Both the position numbers and the translations under genes were made by a program. Below, one piece after another: positions 40,660 through 53,229 of a stretch of 64,000 nucleotides of DNA; the first letter of the stretch is position 1; the number at the start of each line of letters is the position of its first letter. The notes below the pieces were generated by a model. It did not search any database. It saw only the letters and a program-made list of their open reading frames with translations, and was not told where the DNA came from. This DNA comes from Doryteuthis pealeii (lineage: Eukaryota > Mollusca > Cephalopoda > Myopsida > Loliginidae), in NCBI GenBank assembly GCA_023376005.1, contig CM042157.1:55029732-55093731 (forward strand). The letters are read 5' to 3'.

Positions 40660-40860
40660 ATTTCGAACAAATTTATTAATATACATGAAGTTAATCAAAA
40701 TTATTTCGATTAGTTTATAAAACTAAACAAAAATATTTAACAACAAACAATTGACTTAAAAATCATATATACAGAATCCCTCACCCCCGCAAAGAAAACA
40801 AGATTTCGAACTAAATAGACCACAAGGGTTGATGTGTCATTAAACAAAATAACCAAGTAA
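40660..40860 (+). repeat. Dispersed repeat K, copy 2
   Basis: TTTATTAATATACATGAAGTT, ATTATTTCGATTAGTTTATAAA, AAATCATATATAC, and AAGGGTTGATGTGTCATTAAA align with 16565-16770. Confidence 0.7.
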
Positions 40861-41284
40861 CTAGTTAAACTACAGCAACTTCCAGTTGTCTTTTGACACT
40901 TTCACCATGTTGTGGATTTACTTATAATAAGAAAAGAATAATAATGTCTATTGCAAAAATATATAAAAATAAAAATATATTAAGGAAATAAAATATTTAC
41001 TAGAGGAGTAAACCCCGAAAACAACTCAGGTGGTGTGATGCTGAAATCCAGTGCTACCCATCAACTCCTGCGACACTATCGTTGCCAAAATGCATTAATT
41101 CCTTACTTCTCCTTTGGATCACAGCGGCAGTGTAGAGAGGGGGGATTTGCTGCTTGGGGAAACAACTCATCCTCCATATGAACACGCCCAGGCTATGTAG
41201 TTAAAAAAAATTAGACATTATTCCATCGTCTCTTGTAAACGGAAGGATGCCAACAATATGTTCTGAATAAGATATCTTGATTAA
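40861..41284. other. No gene seen
   Basis: Unassigned sequence. Confidence 0.4.
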
Positions 41285-41755
41285 GTTTTAAGAATCTGAT
41301 GGTGAGACTCTGGGAGTGTGAAGTACACTTCATTACAAATACTCCCAGGTTCACTCTGATCCGGAGTAGTAATACTTGTTAGGGTCCCATCTATGGATCA
41401 AATAGATGTTTGAAAATTATTTGTATTAGATGTCATGTCTAAATTATTTGTATTAATAATAGTTACTTACTAGGCTATAATTGTTTACTAAGGATTATTG
41501 TTATTAGTTACTTGAAACCATATAACTGTGCAAAATTGATTGAATAGAAATAATTACTTAAACCATATAAGTATTAGTGTTAGATATGAATACTTGAAAC
41601 TATACAAGTTATCATATAACTGCGAGAAAAAAAACCCTTAAACAACTACACAAAAATGTAAATATGAACGAACAATGAACGCGATTTCCTCACCTCTAGG
41701 TGGAAAATAACCCAAGCGGCTTGACTTGCCGTTAAAATCAATCAATTAGAACGAT
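41285..41755 (+). mobile_element. R1 element with expanded minisatellite
   Basis: AATCTGATGGTGAGACTC, CACTCTGATCCGGAGTAGTAA, GGGTCCCATCTATGGATC. Several TACTTGAAACCATATAACTG units at 41410-41640. Then AACAATGAACGCGATTTCC, and CTTGACTTGCCGTTAAAATC. Confidence 0.85.
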
Positions 41756-42359
41756 ATCAGATCACAAATTACTTACAATTTAATCTTCAAAATTTATTTT
41801 CTGGCCCCTTCATTCCTTTCTTATGTTTCTTTCCTATCCCGTCATGCATCTCTTTCTTTACCATTTCCTTTACACCACCTCATAATTTCCTTCCTCCCTT
41901 CTTTATCTTTCATTATTTCATCCTTCAATCCTTATTCCCTACACATTTTCCCTCTTTTTACCAGCGAGGAGAAAAAGTGATTTGGTCTGTTGACATTTCA
42001 AACGGTGCGTGACAAAATCAATGAGTTGTCTACGCCATGTCGGTAGCCATTAATAACATTTGTCACGGATAGATACACATGAACGTAATCAAGTACAAAT
42101 TGCACTTGCAGATAGAGTTCCGTGGTAGAGCATAGGGGTAAAATATATCCGACTTGAAAACGAATATACAAATTCGGTTTATCAAAATAACGAAATCATG
42201 TAAAAAAAGATAGATAAATAAAAACAGATAAAAATAAAAATTACGAGATAACAAAACATTTACTTGTTCCTGGGGAGAAAATGTTATTTCCAAATTACTT
42301 ATGTCTGAAATTAAAGACAAAGATCTTTTCTTTTTTTCTTTTTTTTCAAAATTTTTGTT
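41756..42359. other. No gene seen; C/T-rich part
   Basis: Pyrimidine-rich stretch at 41800-41960, then AT-rich. No feature supported. Confidence 0.4.
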
Positions 42360-42710
42360 TGAAATTTGTTAGGGGACAGGCAACCGGCTTCACCGGCTAT
42401 CAACAGCCCTCTTGGCATCTCGCGGGGTCGGTTGTAAAAACAAGTCCCCCAACGTCTTTCCTCCTCTTCCTCTTACCGACTTTGCTAACGCAACAAGGTT
42501 CAGGGGCTCTTTCTTTTTCCATCCCAGCTGAGTTCAATGTGGCTGCTAGGATTTTAATAAGCCCACTTCGGCCAGAACTCTCAGTTTCTCAGTCCCACAC
42601 CTAGCTCTATCTCATCAGTGGCCCCGCGTGACGGGTAGGCAAAGACGAGCAGCGCGCATCGCATACCCACGACGGTTGATAAATGTCCATTTCTATCCGT
42701 TAGTAGCATT
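42360..42710. other. GC-richer island, function unknown
   Basis: Clearly less AT-rich than its neighbours, with several CpGs (CTCGCGGGGTCGG, GCAGCGCGCATCGC). A 107-codon plus frame at 42281-42604 overlaps it but has no recognisable domain. It could be part of an LTR or a once-unmethylated fragment. TGTTA at 42367 and TAACA at 42818 would suit LTR ends, but no target duplication flanks them. Confidence 0.25.
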
Positions 42711-44288
42711 AGGCTTTCGACTAAAACTGCTATGAACTACCTATCAACATTCGGACTCAAGCAAATAGAACTTTGTTACCAAGAGGAATAGATATTCACT
42801 ACAAATCCCTTAGCAGGTAACATTTCTGCAACCCAAACAATCCCTAACTTTACTAAACTCTCATATTTCATTGTACATTTTGCTGTACACAAAAGCTATT
42901 ACGTAACAAATATATTGTCGTCGTAACTTGTCTTTCAACCTCACCGTTCGCCTTCTCTCTACTACCATAGTAATGTGTGTTTTATTCCCTTACACTCCAT
43001 TAGTGGTTTAATTTCCTTTTATCAATTTTTATAGTTTTTGTGACCTGAATAATGAAAATTTCAACTTTACACATTTTCCAGGGCGTTTCCAATAGATTCA
43101 GTGCTGAATAACTTATAGAATTTTCTAGAACTTAGAAAACATTTTGTTTATTTTTGTGTAACTTTAGTACCGATATATATTTTTTGAGTCGTGTTCTATT
43201 CGAACCTTATGAAAATGTACAGGAGGAATTGTAAAGTTTAATGAAAATGAAACAGTAATTTCAGAAATTTGATTATTACATTCCACAGACAGTTATAGTC
43301 AAATAAATATTTTAAATTAGAATATGAATATTTAAAAATGCTCTCACCTCAATATGTGATCTAAATTTAGAACTATGCGAAGTGAACGAGATCTATGTGT
43401 AGTAGATATGTACCAAAAAGAAATGGGCAAAAAAGTGTGCAACTTAAAAAAAACTGAATATTTTAAAACGTTAATATAAAATGGAAAATTATCTTTTTTA
43501 TTGTTTTCTTTTACGTTTAATATAAAGGATAAAGGACAATTCCAGGTTTGCGTGTTACAGAATAGAAAAAAGATTTGTTACACATAACGTACTTTTTATT
43601 CTTTTTTTTAATCCTTTCGATGAATATTCGCCATTTTTCATATAGTTTCTTGGCATAAGATATGGTTATTTTCTATGGCAGGCCATAAGTGTAATTTTAT
43701 TACATATTATCAGCAGCAGACGTCAGCACGGTGAATGTAAGTTCTTGTTCTCCTAGAGGAGACACTTTCAGATACAAATTTGTGATGTAAATGGCTCGTG
43801 TAAAAAAAAAAATAGATAAATAAAAAATATTTTTACTTCAAAAATTATTTTCAATATTTATTTTACATAGACTTTCCTAATGGAAAACTCATAGTTATTT
43901 TTCTATATATTTTTGATACAATCTTTTCTTTTATTAAATAAATACGCCTTTGTCAGAAAGTGAATGAAATAATTTATTTTACATTCATAAAATTTTAAAA
44001 ATATCGAAAATAGAAAATAAAAAGGCAGTTAAGTTAAACTTTTAATATCACATTCCTTACAAAATAAGATAACAATTCAAAAAACAAAAAAGGATAAATA
44101 TTTTTTTTATTTACGAAACTTAACTCTTTGCCTACCAAATCCTCCCTTAGGGCTTACCAAATTTTCTTTGTAATTTTTTTACCCTATGATAGAATATTTC
44201 AAAGTTCACTATCTATTCACCTCAAAACTCATTCTATTCACAGTCCTATTTTTCAGTGTAAACAAGTGACACGTGCAAGAGCCGCTGC
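42711..44288. other. No gene seen
   Basis: About 1.6 kb of AT-rich sequence without a recognised repeat or frame. Confidence 0.4.
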
Positions 44289-44644
44289 CATGTCTTAATG
44301 CACGCGGCACCCAGATGAAATAAATAAATATTTCAATGAATAAATAAATAAATAAAAATAATATTAAAATTAAAATTTTAAAATTCTTAGATTAATAGAG
44401 CGTGAAAAATATGGGATTAATTAGAAACATAAGATAAATTTATACACTTCTTTTGTTAAATGTTTTTCAAATGTAGACATTTAACCAAATTTCTCTTATG
44501 TCATTTGCCACCCAACCCTAATTAATCTCATATTTTTCGCCATCTCTTAATCTAAATCGGAGAAAATAATTTTAACTTTATTTTTATTTATCTATTGATT
44601 TATTTTTGTCATCTGGATGCCGCGTGCATTAAGACCTAAGCATG
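44289..44644. mobile_element. MITE-like palindromic element (~356 bp)
   Basis: The left arm 44289-44441 and right arm 44487-44644 are imperfect reverse complements. The ends are CATGTCTTAATGCACGCGGC and GCCGCGTGCATTAAGACCTAAGCATG. The central loop holds its own small inverted repeat (GTTAAATG...CATTTAAC). No coding frame. I could not identify a target duplication. Confidence 0.8.
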
Positions 44645-45064
44645 TGTATGTTTTTAGATATAAGTCTTATGTTATAACATTCCATTGCATGAGTACGCTG
44701 CACGTTATCAAACAAACCACGATTTTGATATTTGACAGTCTGAAGATTGCATAATATGCATGGAACTGCTGTTACGGAAAATTAATACCATAATATTTAA
44801 TTGCTGATTTTAAATCTGCTCTGCTATTTTAGCTTTGAGCACCTTCATATGCCAAAACCATTTATATATATTATGGACTCTCTCGTCGATTTTCGACGCA
44901 TGAGGGTTCATACACACAATGAACACCCACACAGTGATTTGTTTATAGTGGTGAAGGCTTGTGTTGGACCATCCACACTTTTTGGCACAGTCGACAGGAA
45001 AGAATTGGTGCATCAAGGGTTGCCACAAACCCAATCAATGATCGACCTCAGGAATTTTTAATTC
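44645..45064. other. No gene recognised
   Basis: An 86-codon plus frame at 44801-45061 (with an opposite-strand overlap) has no known motif. Confidence 0.35.
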
Positions 45065-45839
<775 letters not shown>

Positions 45840-46012
45840 CATAATTAAGCAACGGCTTTATTTGATAAGAGCCGAAGATAAACTTGTTATTTACTAAATT
45901 TAGTCGTGCCATAAAACCGGAAATACAGCGCTCCCTGTGAGAATCAAATCGAACTCGAAATGGTCTACCTGTCTGGCTTGCTAATCATTACACTACGTTA
46001 GGCGCTTAAAAT
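45840..46012 (-). mobile_element. SINE-D
   Basis: Minus strand: GTAGTGTAATGATTAGCAAGC head, GTTCGATTTGATTCTCACAGG, GCCATATTT-type junction degraded to CGGTTTTATGGCACGAC, and TAAATTTAGTAAATAAC body. Confidence 0.8.
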
Positions 46013-46799
46013 ATGGTTAATAAATCTCTTTCGCTTATATATAACGTTAGATCAACAAGTCTATAGCGTGACACTTAATTATTAACTGATATATTTCCTA
46101 TGTGTTTTCTTGTTAGACACGGGCTTATGATATGCCTACATGTTTGTTGAAGGCGCCACAAAAATAAATATGCTAAAATTAGAAAATGGTATGAGAAACA
46201 TGAAATCTTATTGGGACCTATTAGACACACATGCGTGTGATCAAATAGGCCAATCATGGCTCTTCTGGAGGTCACATGAGAACAATTATAAAAGTAAGGG
46301 CCTTAAAGGGTCTCATTCTCTTTCGCCATTCACGCGATTGCACCTCTAAGATGCAACAAGTTAAGGCATACGCTTCGCATCGTTACAAGCCCAAGAAGGC
46401 AAAGATCAAGACACTGTCGTCTTCCATCATCAGAGGAGCCGTGAGCCACAAACTAATGGCTACTATAACAATTCATCTGGGCCCCCAGGTACTAAGACTT
46501 TCAAACAAGCAGGCATGTTCGCTGCAACCTTTAAACCCGCCTTGCCTAAATCCAATCAAACCAAACTAAACCTTGGACAGTGAACATTAAATTATTACCA
46601 TTCTTGTTTTATATTTGTCTACTTATTGTAAATTCTTGTGCTTTTGTACATTTTTTAGCAAAATGTTCCTTTCTTCAAAAGTTTCACCAGTTTTCTCTGC
46701 GCAGTTATTTGTACTTATTCCAATACAAATCTTAGGGGTAAAATTTTGGATTTATTTCCTACAGACTTTATTTCCTAAGAAAAGGATTTATTGGTTTTA
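46013..46799. other. No gene recognised
   Basis: A 97-codon plus frame at 46276-46569, less AT-rich than its surroundings, has no motif I recognise. A fragment of an unknown element is possible. Confidence 0.3.
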
Positions 46800-47190
46800 G
46801 CTGCATGTCAACCCGTTTAGAGTTATTTCATGCCTAGAGTTCGGAGAATCGTGTATTTACAATGTTTGTTGTTTTTTCTTAGGCTTTCTTTTTCTTTTTT
46901 TTTTTTTCTTCTTCTTTTTTTTTCACATTTATATCAAGTATTCCTATATAATCCCGATAATCTACGAACAAATTTTGGGTTTCAAGTAAATATATCTATT
47001 TAATAATTGTTATTTGTTACAGTTATATGGTTACAAGTAACGAATGATAATAATCCTAAATAAACAAATATAATTTCACGTAACTATTCTTAACGCTAAT
47101 TTACACACAATTATACGGCTTCCCGTATTTTTATACGAATTAACTTATAAACAGATCTATGTGGTCCATAGATGGGAACCTAACAGAATA
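46800..47190 (-). mobile_element. R1 element, 3' part with minisatellite
   Basis: Minus strand: AACAGATCTATG-type start with CTATGGACCACATAGATC, tail units ACCATATAACTGTAACAAA and TACTTGAAACCC, and the end TCTAAACGGGTTGACATGC near 46806. Confidence 0.7.
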
Positions 47191-48279
47191 CTATCACTCT
47201 GGTTCATAATTAAGGGTTTTGGGTCAGTAAAACGAAGTTTGGGTGGACATGTCCAAAATGAGTTATCTTCCCTTGCCGTGGTTGGTCCGGTCGATAGGTG
47301 GCGTTGGTTTTTGGCCACAAGCGGGAATTATGATTTCCTCTCACTTTTGACTTAAGCCGTCATCGAGGCACCTGCCACTTTCTAACCACCTATCAGTAAG
47401 TAATATTCTCTACGACGTGAGTCGTACGCCTGTTTGCTCATAATACGTTTATGTATCTATTTTGTATATGTATTCCTCTTAAATTTATCTCCGTCACTTA
47501 CAGAATAAATATGTTATCTTTTACACCTTTTGTCGGAATGTTTTTATGTATACTTGTACCCACGTTGAGAGGTTACTTTAAGCCTTCCAACGTTAATATA
47601 ACATCCCCACATGTTATAAGACCTCAAAATTCTAGCCTCACCTGCCGTCTTAAACTAGCTCACACAATTCTTTTTCTTTCCAGCCTCTCTCTCTCTCTCT
47701 CTCTCTCCTCGGGGAATACAGTAAGCGTATTTTAAGCTCCAATAACAGGGCCACCCAAAAAACCTTCAATGTTACATGGCTTAGAATAATAATCTCAATT
47801 CCCAAAACAAAATCTAAGCGTAGTAAACATAATCAACGAAAATAAATATTGCGGTTAAAACACTTTTAGAAATTGGGAAAATAAACTCAATGGTTTTTAT
47901 GAATCGCAGCTTTTAATTCTTGCAATACGGACGCTAAAAACACAGAACATTCCTAAAATGTTTCAGAAAAAAGTACAAAAAATGGCGCCAATTGAGTTAT
48001 GACTGCACCTAACAGCCGACACTGACATTTGAAGGCGAGACTGGGGACGACCGGAATCATTTATAGGCGATATCTGATAGGAAATTTATTGTAAAAGCAT
48101 CCTCCGATCTGTCTTGGTCAAAAAGAAAATAGTAGGATAATAAAAAAAAGGATTAGAAAAATGAAATGCGTTGCCATTTTGAATACGAACGGCGATAGTT
48201 TGCAATAGATCTTTTTGTCACTTTATTTTTTCTTGTTTCTTTTTAAGGTTTTTTCTTTTTAATTTTTCGTATTTTTGTT
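47191..48279. other. No gene seen; LTR-like scrap and (CT)n
   Basis: GAGTTATCTTCCCTTGCC near 47257 is shared with 6798. (CT)n lies at 47684-47708. Otherwise unassigned. Confidence 0.35.
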
Positions 48280-48600
48280 TTCTCCCCCCCTCTCTTTCCT
48301 TTTGTTTCCTCTCCCCTCTCTCTTTCCTTTTGTTTCCTCCCCCTCTCTCTTTCCTCTCTCCTGTCGTCTTTTGTTTCCTCCCCTCTCTCTGTTCTTTTGT
48401 TTTTTTCTCTTTCTCTGTCGTCTTTTGCCCCCCCCCTCGCTCTCCTTTTGTCTTCCCCCCCCTCTCTCTCTCTCCGTTTCACAGTTTATCTCCCTTCTCT
48501 CATTGTCTTTCTTTTTCTCCTTTCTCTCTAGTCTTATTTTTGTCTATCTCCATTACTCTCTCATCCCACCTCTTCACCCCTTTCTCTTTGAATTTATCTA
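48280..48600 (+). repeat. Pyrimidine minisatellite
   Basis: Repeats of a CCTCTCTCTTTCCTTTTGTTT-type unit, roughly 35 bp, degenerating downstream. Frames of ~100 codons on both strands are by-products. Confidence 0.85.
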
Positions 48601-49239
48601 ACTCAACTGAAAAATATTTCCATATCTATTAGTTTATGATCTTATTGCCGTTTCGTTGGCAACATAGAGAATGGTGCAATTTTCAGTTGAGTGATAATTT
48701 TGAGGGTTTTTTTTTTGGGGGGGGGGGGGTCGTACTAAACGTCATCCAAATTCTCGATAGAACGGAGATGACAATGAAATGCCAATTACAAATCCTTCAC
48801 ACGGGACTTCATCATGGACTGATGTTAGAATTTTAACAATCAAATAATGAAAAGCACCAAATGGTACTTTTTATGGAAACGAACCTGAGGACTTTTTACA
48901 TTCTTTGTTTGTTTTGTGGGTTTTTTTTTATCGGGGTCAAGGATTACGAATTTTTATTGAAAATTTTAACAAAAAACATTGAAAAGCACCAAATCGTATT
49001 TTTATGGATGGGACGTTTTAGTTCGTTTTGTTTTCTTTGTTTTTGGTGCTTTTCTCTCTCTAATTTTACACAGTTAAACTGTGTAAAAATGAGCGAGTTT
49101 TTATTTTTAAGAATTTAGGGTTTTTTTAATACGTCAGAACAAAATGTCCATTTTTTGTATTAAGTACCTTGGCGGCCTTTTTAATTTTTTTCTTAATTTT
49201 AAAATGTATTACAATAATCTAAATATATTGAAATTCCAA
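48601..49239. other. No gene seen
   Basis: Includes a (T)n(G)n junction at about 48702-48729 and two tandem-looking GAAAAGCACCAAAT segments at 48848 and 48979. Confidence 0.4.
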
Positions 49240-49484
49240 TGTTGGACACTATGTCGGTGGAAATTAGAATATGCTGGTTGTGTCCCCGACAGTGAGGTAA
49301 GACCCTTGCCTCCAAAAAGGTGTCTTAGATATGATGTTAAACTGAATCTGATGGTGAGGCTCGTTTTCTGGAGATCTGGGAAGTTTGGTGCACCATTCAT
49401 TGACATTACTCCCAGGTATCTCTAATTTGTATTCGATAGGACCGTGTGCACAAAAATGTAAATATGAACATACAATGAATGTAA
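49240..49484 (+). mobile_element. R1 element, left of the LTR insertion
   Basis: GTTGTGTCCCCGACAGTGAGG, AAACTGAATCTGATGGTGAGG, GGAGATCTGGGAAGTTTGG, ATAGGACCGTGTGC and ACATACAATGAATGTAA. The copy continues at 50229. Confidence 0.85.
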
Positions 49485-50228
49485 TGTTATGGGTTAGCGA
49501 TCGTCGCATTTTTTTGCGCGGGAAGTTCGAAAAGACAAAGAAAAATTGAACTGGGAAGACGGTGGATAAGGTAGACAGAAAGTCTAGTATAACAAAAGAC
49601 TTCCTCTGTACAAACGGAAGATTGAACAAAGAGAAAGATAAAAATATATATTTAAAAAGAAAGAGAAAGTGGAAAAGATAGTTTCCGGTTAAGGAAGCAG
49701 GGTGAAGATAAAAGAAATATATAACAAAGGTCCGTTATCAGATCAAAAAGGTAGAGATGCGTAGGCGTATCGTCAATACAAAAGCAGAGGTCGAGACCAC
49801 AAGCGGTCAGTTAGAGTCGGAGAAGAGAGCCGACGAGAACGTGCGTGACCGGCGCGGTTGTGCACCATCGCAGTCAGCAGTCAAGAGTTGGGAGACCCAG
49901 TCGGTTGAGTGAGTTCATTCGGACAGCAGTCGTGAGAGGGTTGACACGCTCTCCCCTCCCCTGTGGAGGGAGGGGCGTACCCGTTACTTAGCCACCATTC
50001 AACAAGGCCCCACGTGTGGCAGATAGCAGTTTTTGTAGTCTCATCTTGACTTCCTCATTTAGTAGCCGCCAACGTCAAGTTCCATGCCCTGTACACGCAT
50101 CACCGAGTTAGAAGAAGAAACAAATAGTCCTTTTAAATATGATAGAGATGTGTGTTGACTTCATTCAACTTTACATCGGCCAGCAGCCAGGACGATAGTG
50201 GTATCAAGATGATACGTGCTATGTAACA
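49485..50228. mobile_element. Solo LTR (744 bp) with 4-bp target duplication
   Basis: Begins TGTTATGGGTTAGCG and ends GCTATGTAACA, so the outer five bases TGTTA/TAACA are inverted repeats as in LTRs. GTAA occurs directly before (49481-49484) and directly after (50229-50232). Removing the LTR and one GTAA restores the R1 consensus ...AATGAATGTAATTCTCTAACC. The interior is GC-richer at 49750-50120. With no internal region it is a solo LTR, and superfamily and orientation are not determined. Confidence 0.88.
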
Positions 50229-50310
50229 GTAATTCTCTAACCCCTAGGCATAAAATAATCCTTGACGGGTCGATATGCCGTTAAAATCAATATATGTTAG
50301 TTTTAGCCCT
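50229..50310 (+). mobile_element. R1 element, right of the LTR insertion
   Basis: AATTCTCTAACCCCTAGGC, ATAAAATAATCCTTGACGGG and CGATATGCCGTTAAAATC complete the copy begun at 49240. Confidence 0.85.
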
Positions 50311-50839
50311 TAGACTGTTCAAGGCAAATTAGTGGTATATACTCATACGTTTTCACAAGATTTTATCCTTTAGTTTAAATGCCGTTTGAGAGACACATAT
50401 GGCCCTCAAACGTGTAACAGCAAACACTGTGGGTTATATCTGGGTCTCAATAGTTAAAGGATTAACTGCGAGAAAATATCAAAGTTAGTCATCAAATAAA
50501 ACTTTAAGAAGACATGAAATTAAACTAAGAAATAATTATTTTACTGATTTCCATTATATGGATAATGTTCGTTGTGTACTTAGTTTTCTTTTTAAATTCC
50601 TTTCAATGATCAAATTCGTAACAGGTGTTATATATGGTTTAAAATTAATCCACGGGGTATAGATGATTATCTCTTCAGCTAAATATAATGAAATGTCTAT
50701 TTGCAATACCAGAAAGCAGAGACTCATTACATAGATACGTCAAGATTTTCTCTTTTAAAGTGATGAAAAAAATTCCAAGGGGTTCGTGTGGATCTTTTTA
50801 AACTTTTGGAGTCCTTTCCAACCTTCTACCGAGCATCTG
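50311..50839. other. No gene seen
   Basis: Unassigned AT-rich sequence. Confidence 0.4.
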
Positions 50840-51185
50840 AGGCGCGCATGGCGTAATGATTATAGTCGTAGGAAGTAGACTCAACTACTAGAGTTTAAAT
50901 CATGAACGAGACTTTGCGTTTCACTTCGCACTTATACCATTGGGAAAGGTATGATCCAACTATTTTTCCTCGTGCTATGTGTAAATACGTCAGACTGGGC
51001 TCTTTAACTTTGGTATTGCAACTGGTATCGGAGAAAGAAAACTGAATTCAAACCAGTGTTAAACCTGGACAGGGATGGGTTCCACCAGGCTATTCCTGAT
51101 CAAGACATAGTGAGTAGTGGCCCCACGACCAAACAAGGTTACGGGACCAGTGATGCCAGTGATACCAGCGGGAGATGAGGCGTTA
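50840..51185 (+). mobile_element. SINE-A, long form with 3' extension
   Basis: Head GCATGGCGTAATGATTATAGTC (A box), GAGTTTAAATCATGAACGAG (B-box region), TTTCACTTCGCACTTATACC, TTGGGAAAGGTATGATCC, CAGACTGGGCTCTTTAAC. Then an extension: GGTTCCACCAGGCTATTCC, AGTAGTGGCCCCACGACC, GGTTACGGGACCAG. The extension recurs at 56440-56625. Confidence 0.85.
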
Positions 51186-51224
51186 GTTTAACTTGTTAAA
51201 AGCCAGAATCATAAAATAGACATT

Positions 51225-51400
51225 TGAAGATTTTTTTACGCCTTTCCATCAGGGTTCTGAGTAATCATAAGATTACCCAGCTCAATTTCAGGGGGCCTGT
51301 CCCCACGCCTAAAAAAGGTTGGGTTGATTGTCCGGCGCCTGAGACGTTCCTGAAGGTGAACACCAAAGGAATTAAGCACATTTTTGCACCACTCTCCCGG
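51225..51400 (+). repeat. Dispersed repeat H, copy 3
   Basis: TTTCAGGGGGCCTGTCCCC, GGTTGGGTTGATTGTCCGGC and GCCTGAGACGTTCCTGAAGG align with copies at 14985 and 15255. Confidence 0.6.
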
Positions 51401-51733
51401 GAGGCATGGTTCTCTCGGATCATCTGTAAGAACAAAAATTGAATTATCTCCCTTATTCTAGACTGACATAAATATTGAGCCAGTCGTGTTTTGTACGAAA
51501 CGACAAGATGACTACCTCTGGTAACTGATGGAGATCACCGTAATTATTCCCACATGTTTTAGATCAATCATATCATACAATTACCTATATTCTACAACGC
51601 CCACACTTTAAACTGTCCTTATGCCTCATACCGACACCATGGAGAGTTAAATACCTTGGCAGTCCTGTCTATGTATGTATTTCAATATATTTACGTTGAA
51701 GTGTTATTTCTGGAAAATAGTATTACATCTAAA
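51401..51733. other. No gene seen
   Basis: Unassigned sequence. TTATCTCCCTT near 51441 is a common scrap. Confidence 0.4.
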
Positions 51734-51960
51734 TCTATATACATATATGTAAAGAAATGTCGTGGTGCGTATGTGCCGTCTTATAACTCCGAAAAGAGAT
51801 GTCATTCAGGTTTGAAATCTCGCATACATCTTAAAATGTTTATAATTAAGAAACACATAAAATTTGTTTTTTTGATTTTTTGCTAATTAAGAGATATAAT
51901 TCAATAATCAAACAAAAATAAGTCTATATCTAGAAATCTTCACAGTAAGGAAAAATAAAG
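51734..51960 (+). mobile_element. Helitron-like 5' end fragment
   Basis: TCTATATACATATATGTAAAG after AAA, then GGTGCGTATGTGCCGTCTTATAACTCCG, TCAGGTTTGAAATCTCGCAT and CTAATTAAGAGATATAATT, collinear with 30181-30400. No 3' end is found here. Confidence 0.6.
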
Positions 51961-52149
51961 TAAAAATTGGTCAAAAAGAAAATAAATTAGACTGATACAT
52001 TTCACCACTTTAACACAACAGGCTTTTTACCAACATTTTTGACATCACAGACAGATACAGATAGATAGATAGATATGAACAGGTTGTGAGAGATCTTTCC
52101 ATCTATCTTAGACTGTTTACATCTATACATTTATATATCACACAACAAT

Positions 52150-52700
52150 TTTGACGTCATAGGCCTATTTTACAAAATCAAATCAATCGGGGAATTATCC
52201 AATTTTAATGACATATTCAGTGATGATTTATCAATGAATGTATTTTATAATGCATCAGTTATTTTATTTAAAACTTTCTGATTTTTTCAGGTCATTTAAC
52301 TTTGAACCCCCTTTATTTTTGTGACGCAAATATCGGTGGCGTTATATATAATCAAAACTAATTACGGTATAAATAAAAAAGACCTAAGGTGTAAATAGAA
52401 AAAAATTAAAGGAGCGATTTTGGTAGAAAATAAGTCTCGAAAATCTAAAAATTAAATGTAAAAAAAAAAAAAAAAAAAATAAGTTTGTTGTTTTAGATTT
52501 TTTAAATCTATTGTTTATGAAATATATTCTTTAGATTATCTGAGAAAATTATACATCATTTGTTCTATTTAAAAGGATGGAGGTCTAACTTTTAAACTGA
52601 GATTTCTCAATCATGACATCACTTAATTGTTGTTAAATAATTATTTGCTTTTAGAATCTAAAAATATGAATTTTAAAACTTAAAACCATATGAATTATTT
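52150..52700 (-). repeat. Dispersed repeat G, inverted copy
   Basis: GGGGAATTATCCAATTTTAATG, TGATTTATCAATGAATG, ATAATGCATCAGTTATTTTAT are the reverse complement of blocks at 4014-4200. It continues with CTAATTACGGTATAAATAAA, GACCTAAGG which are mirrored at 53860-53900. Confidence 0.7.
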
Positions 52701-52705
52701 TTAAA

Positions 52706-52711
52706 TGAATA

Positions 52712-52745
<34 letters not shown>
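52706..52745. repeat. (AT)n microsatellite
   Basis: AT tract with one slip. Confidence 0.9.
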
Positions 52746-52746
<1 letters not shown>

Positions 52747-53229
52747 AGAAGAACGTTGTATAAAATAAAGTGCTCAGATGCCGGCAAGCAGAGCAGTGTA
52801 ACTGAAGAGGTTAATGGGTTTTGGGGGTTAGGGTAGAGATCAATCACTTCTATGTTAGTACCCTTGTAAGGAAAGACGGAAATAAGAAAAGTTTTATAAA
52901 GCTATAAATATACAATATTTATAAGTTTCTGAAGTGGAAGAGATGCAATGTTTGGGGGCAAAGTCTCTTAAACAACAAAACTCATCAGAAGATATTCCTT
53001 TTGTTTAAGTGTTCTACGTTGGCCGAAATAAGAATTCTTTAGGTGTGTGTTGTGCGTTTCAAGGTAGGAGCAAGGTAATATACAGCAGTGTTAGTCTGTT
53101 TATGTTAGGTACTGGCATTAAAATCGTCTGCTACGAGTTTTAAAAGCGAATTAAAAATAATTAAATCTATTATTTAAGGCCAAACTTTGTCTAAATCGAT
53201 AAATAGTAACATAATGACCATCATTAAAA
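52746..53229. other. No gene seen
   Basis: Unassigned sequence between the inverted G copies. Confidence 0.4.

Noticed and set aside
42590..42625. Hammerhead core on the minus strand near CTCATCAG
   Set aside because: CTGATGA is present, but no complementary stem II precedes the GAAA downstream.
42367..42822. Second solo LTR suggested by TGTTA and TAACA
   Set aside because: The four bases before (AATT) and after (TTTC) do not match, and no interrupted host repeat confirms the ends.
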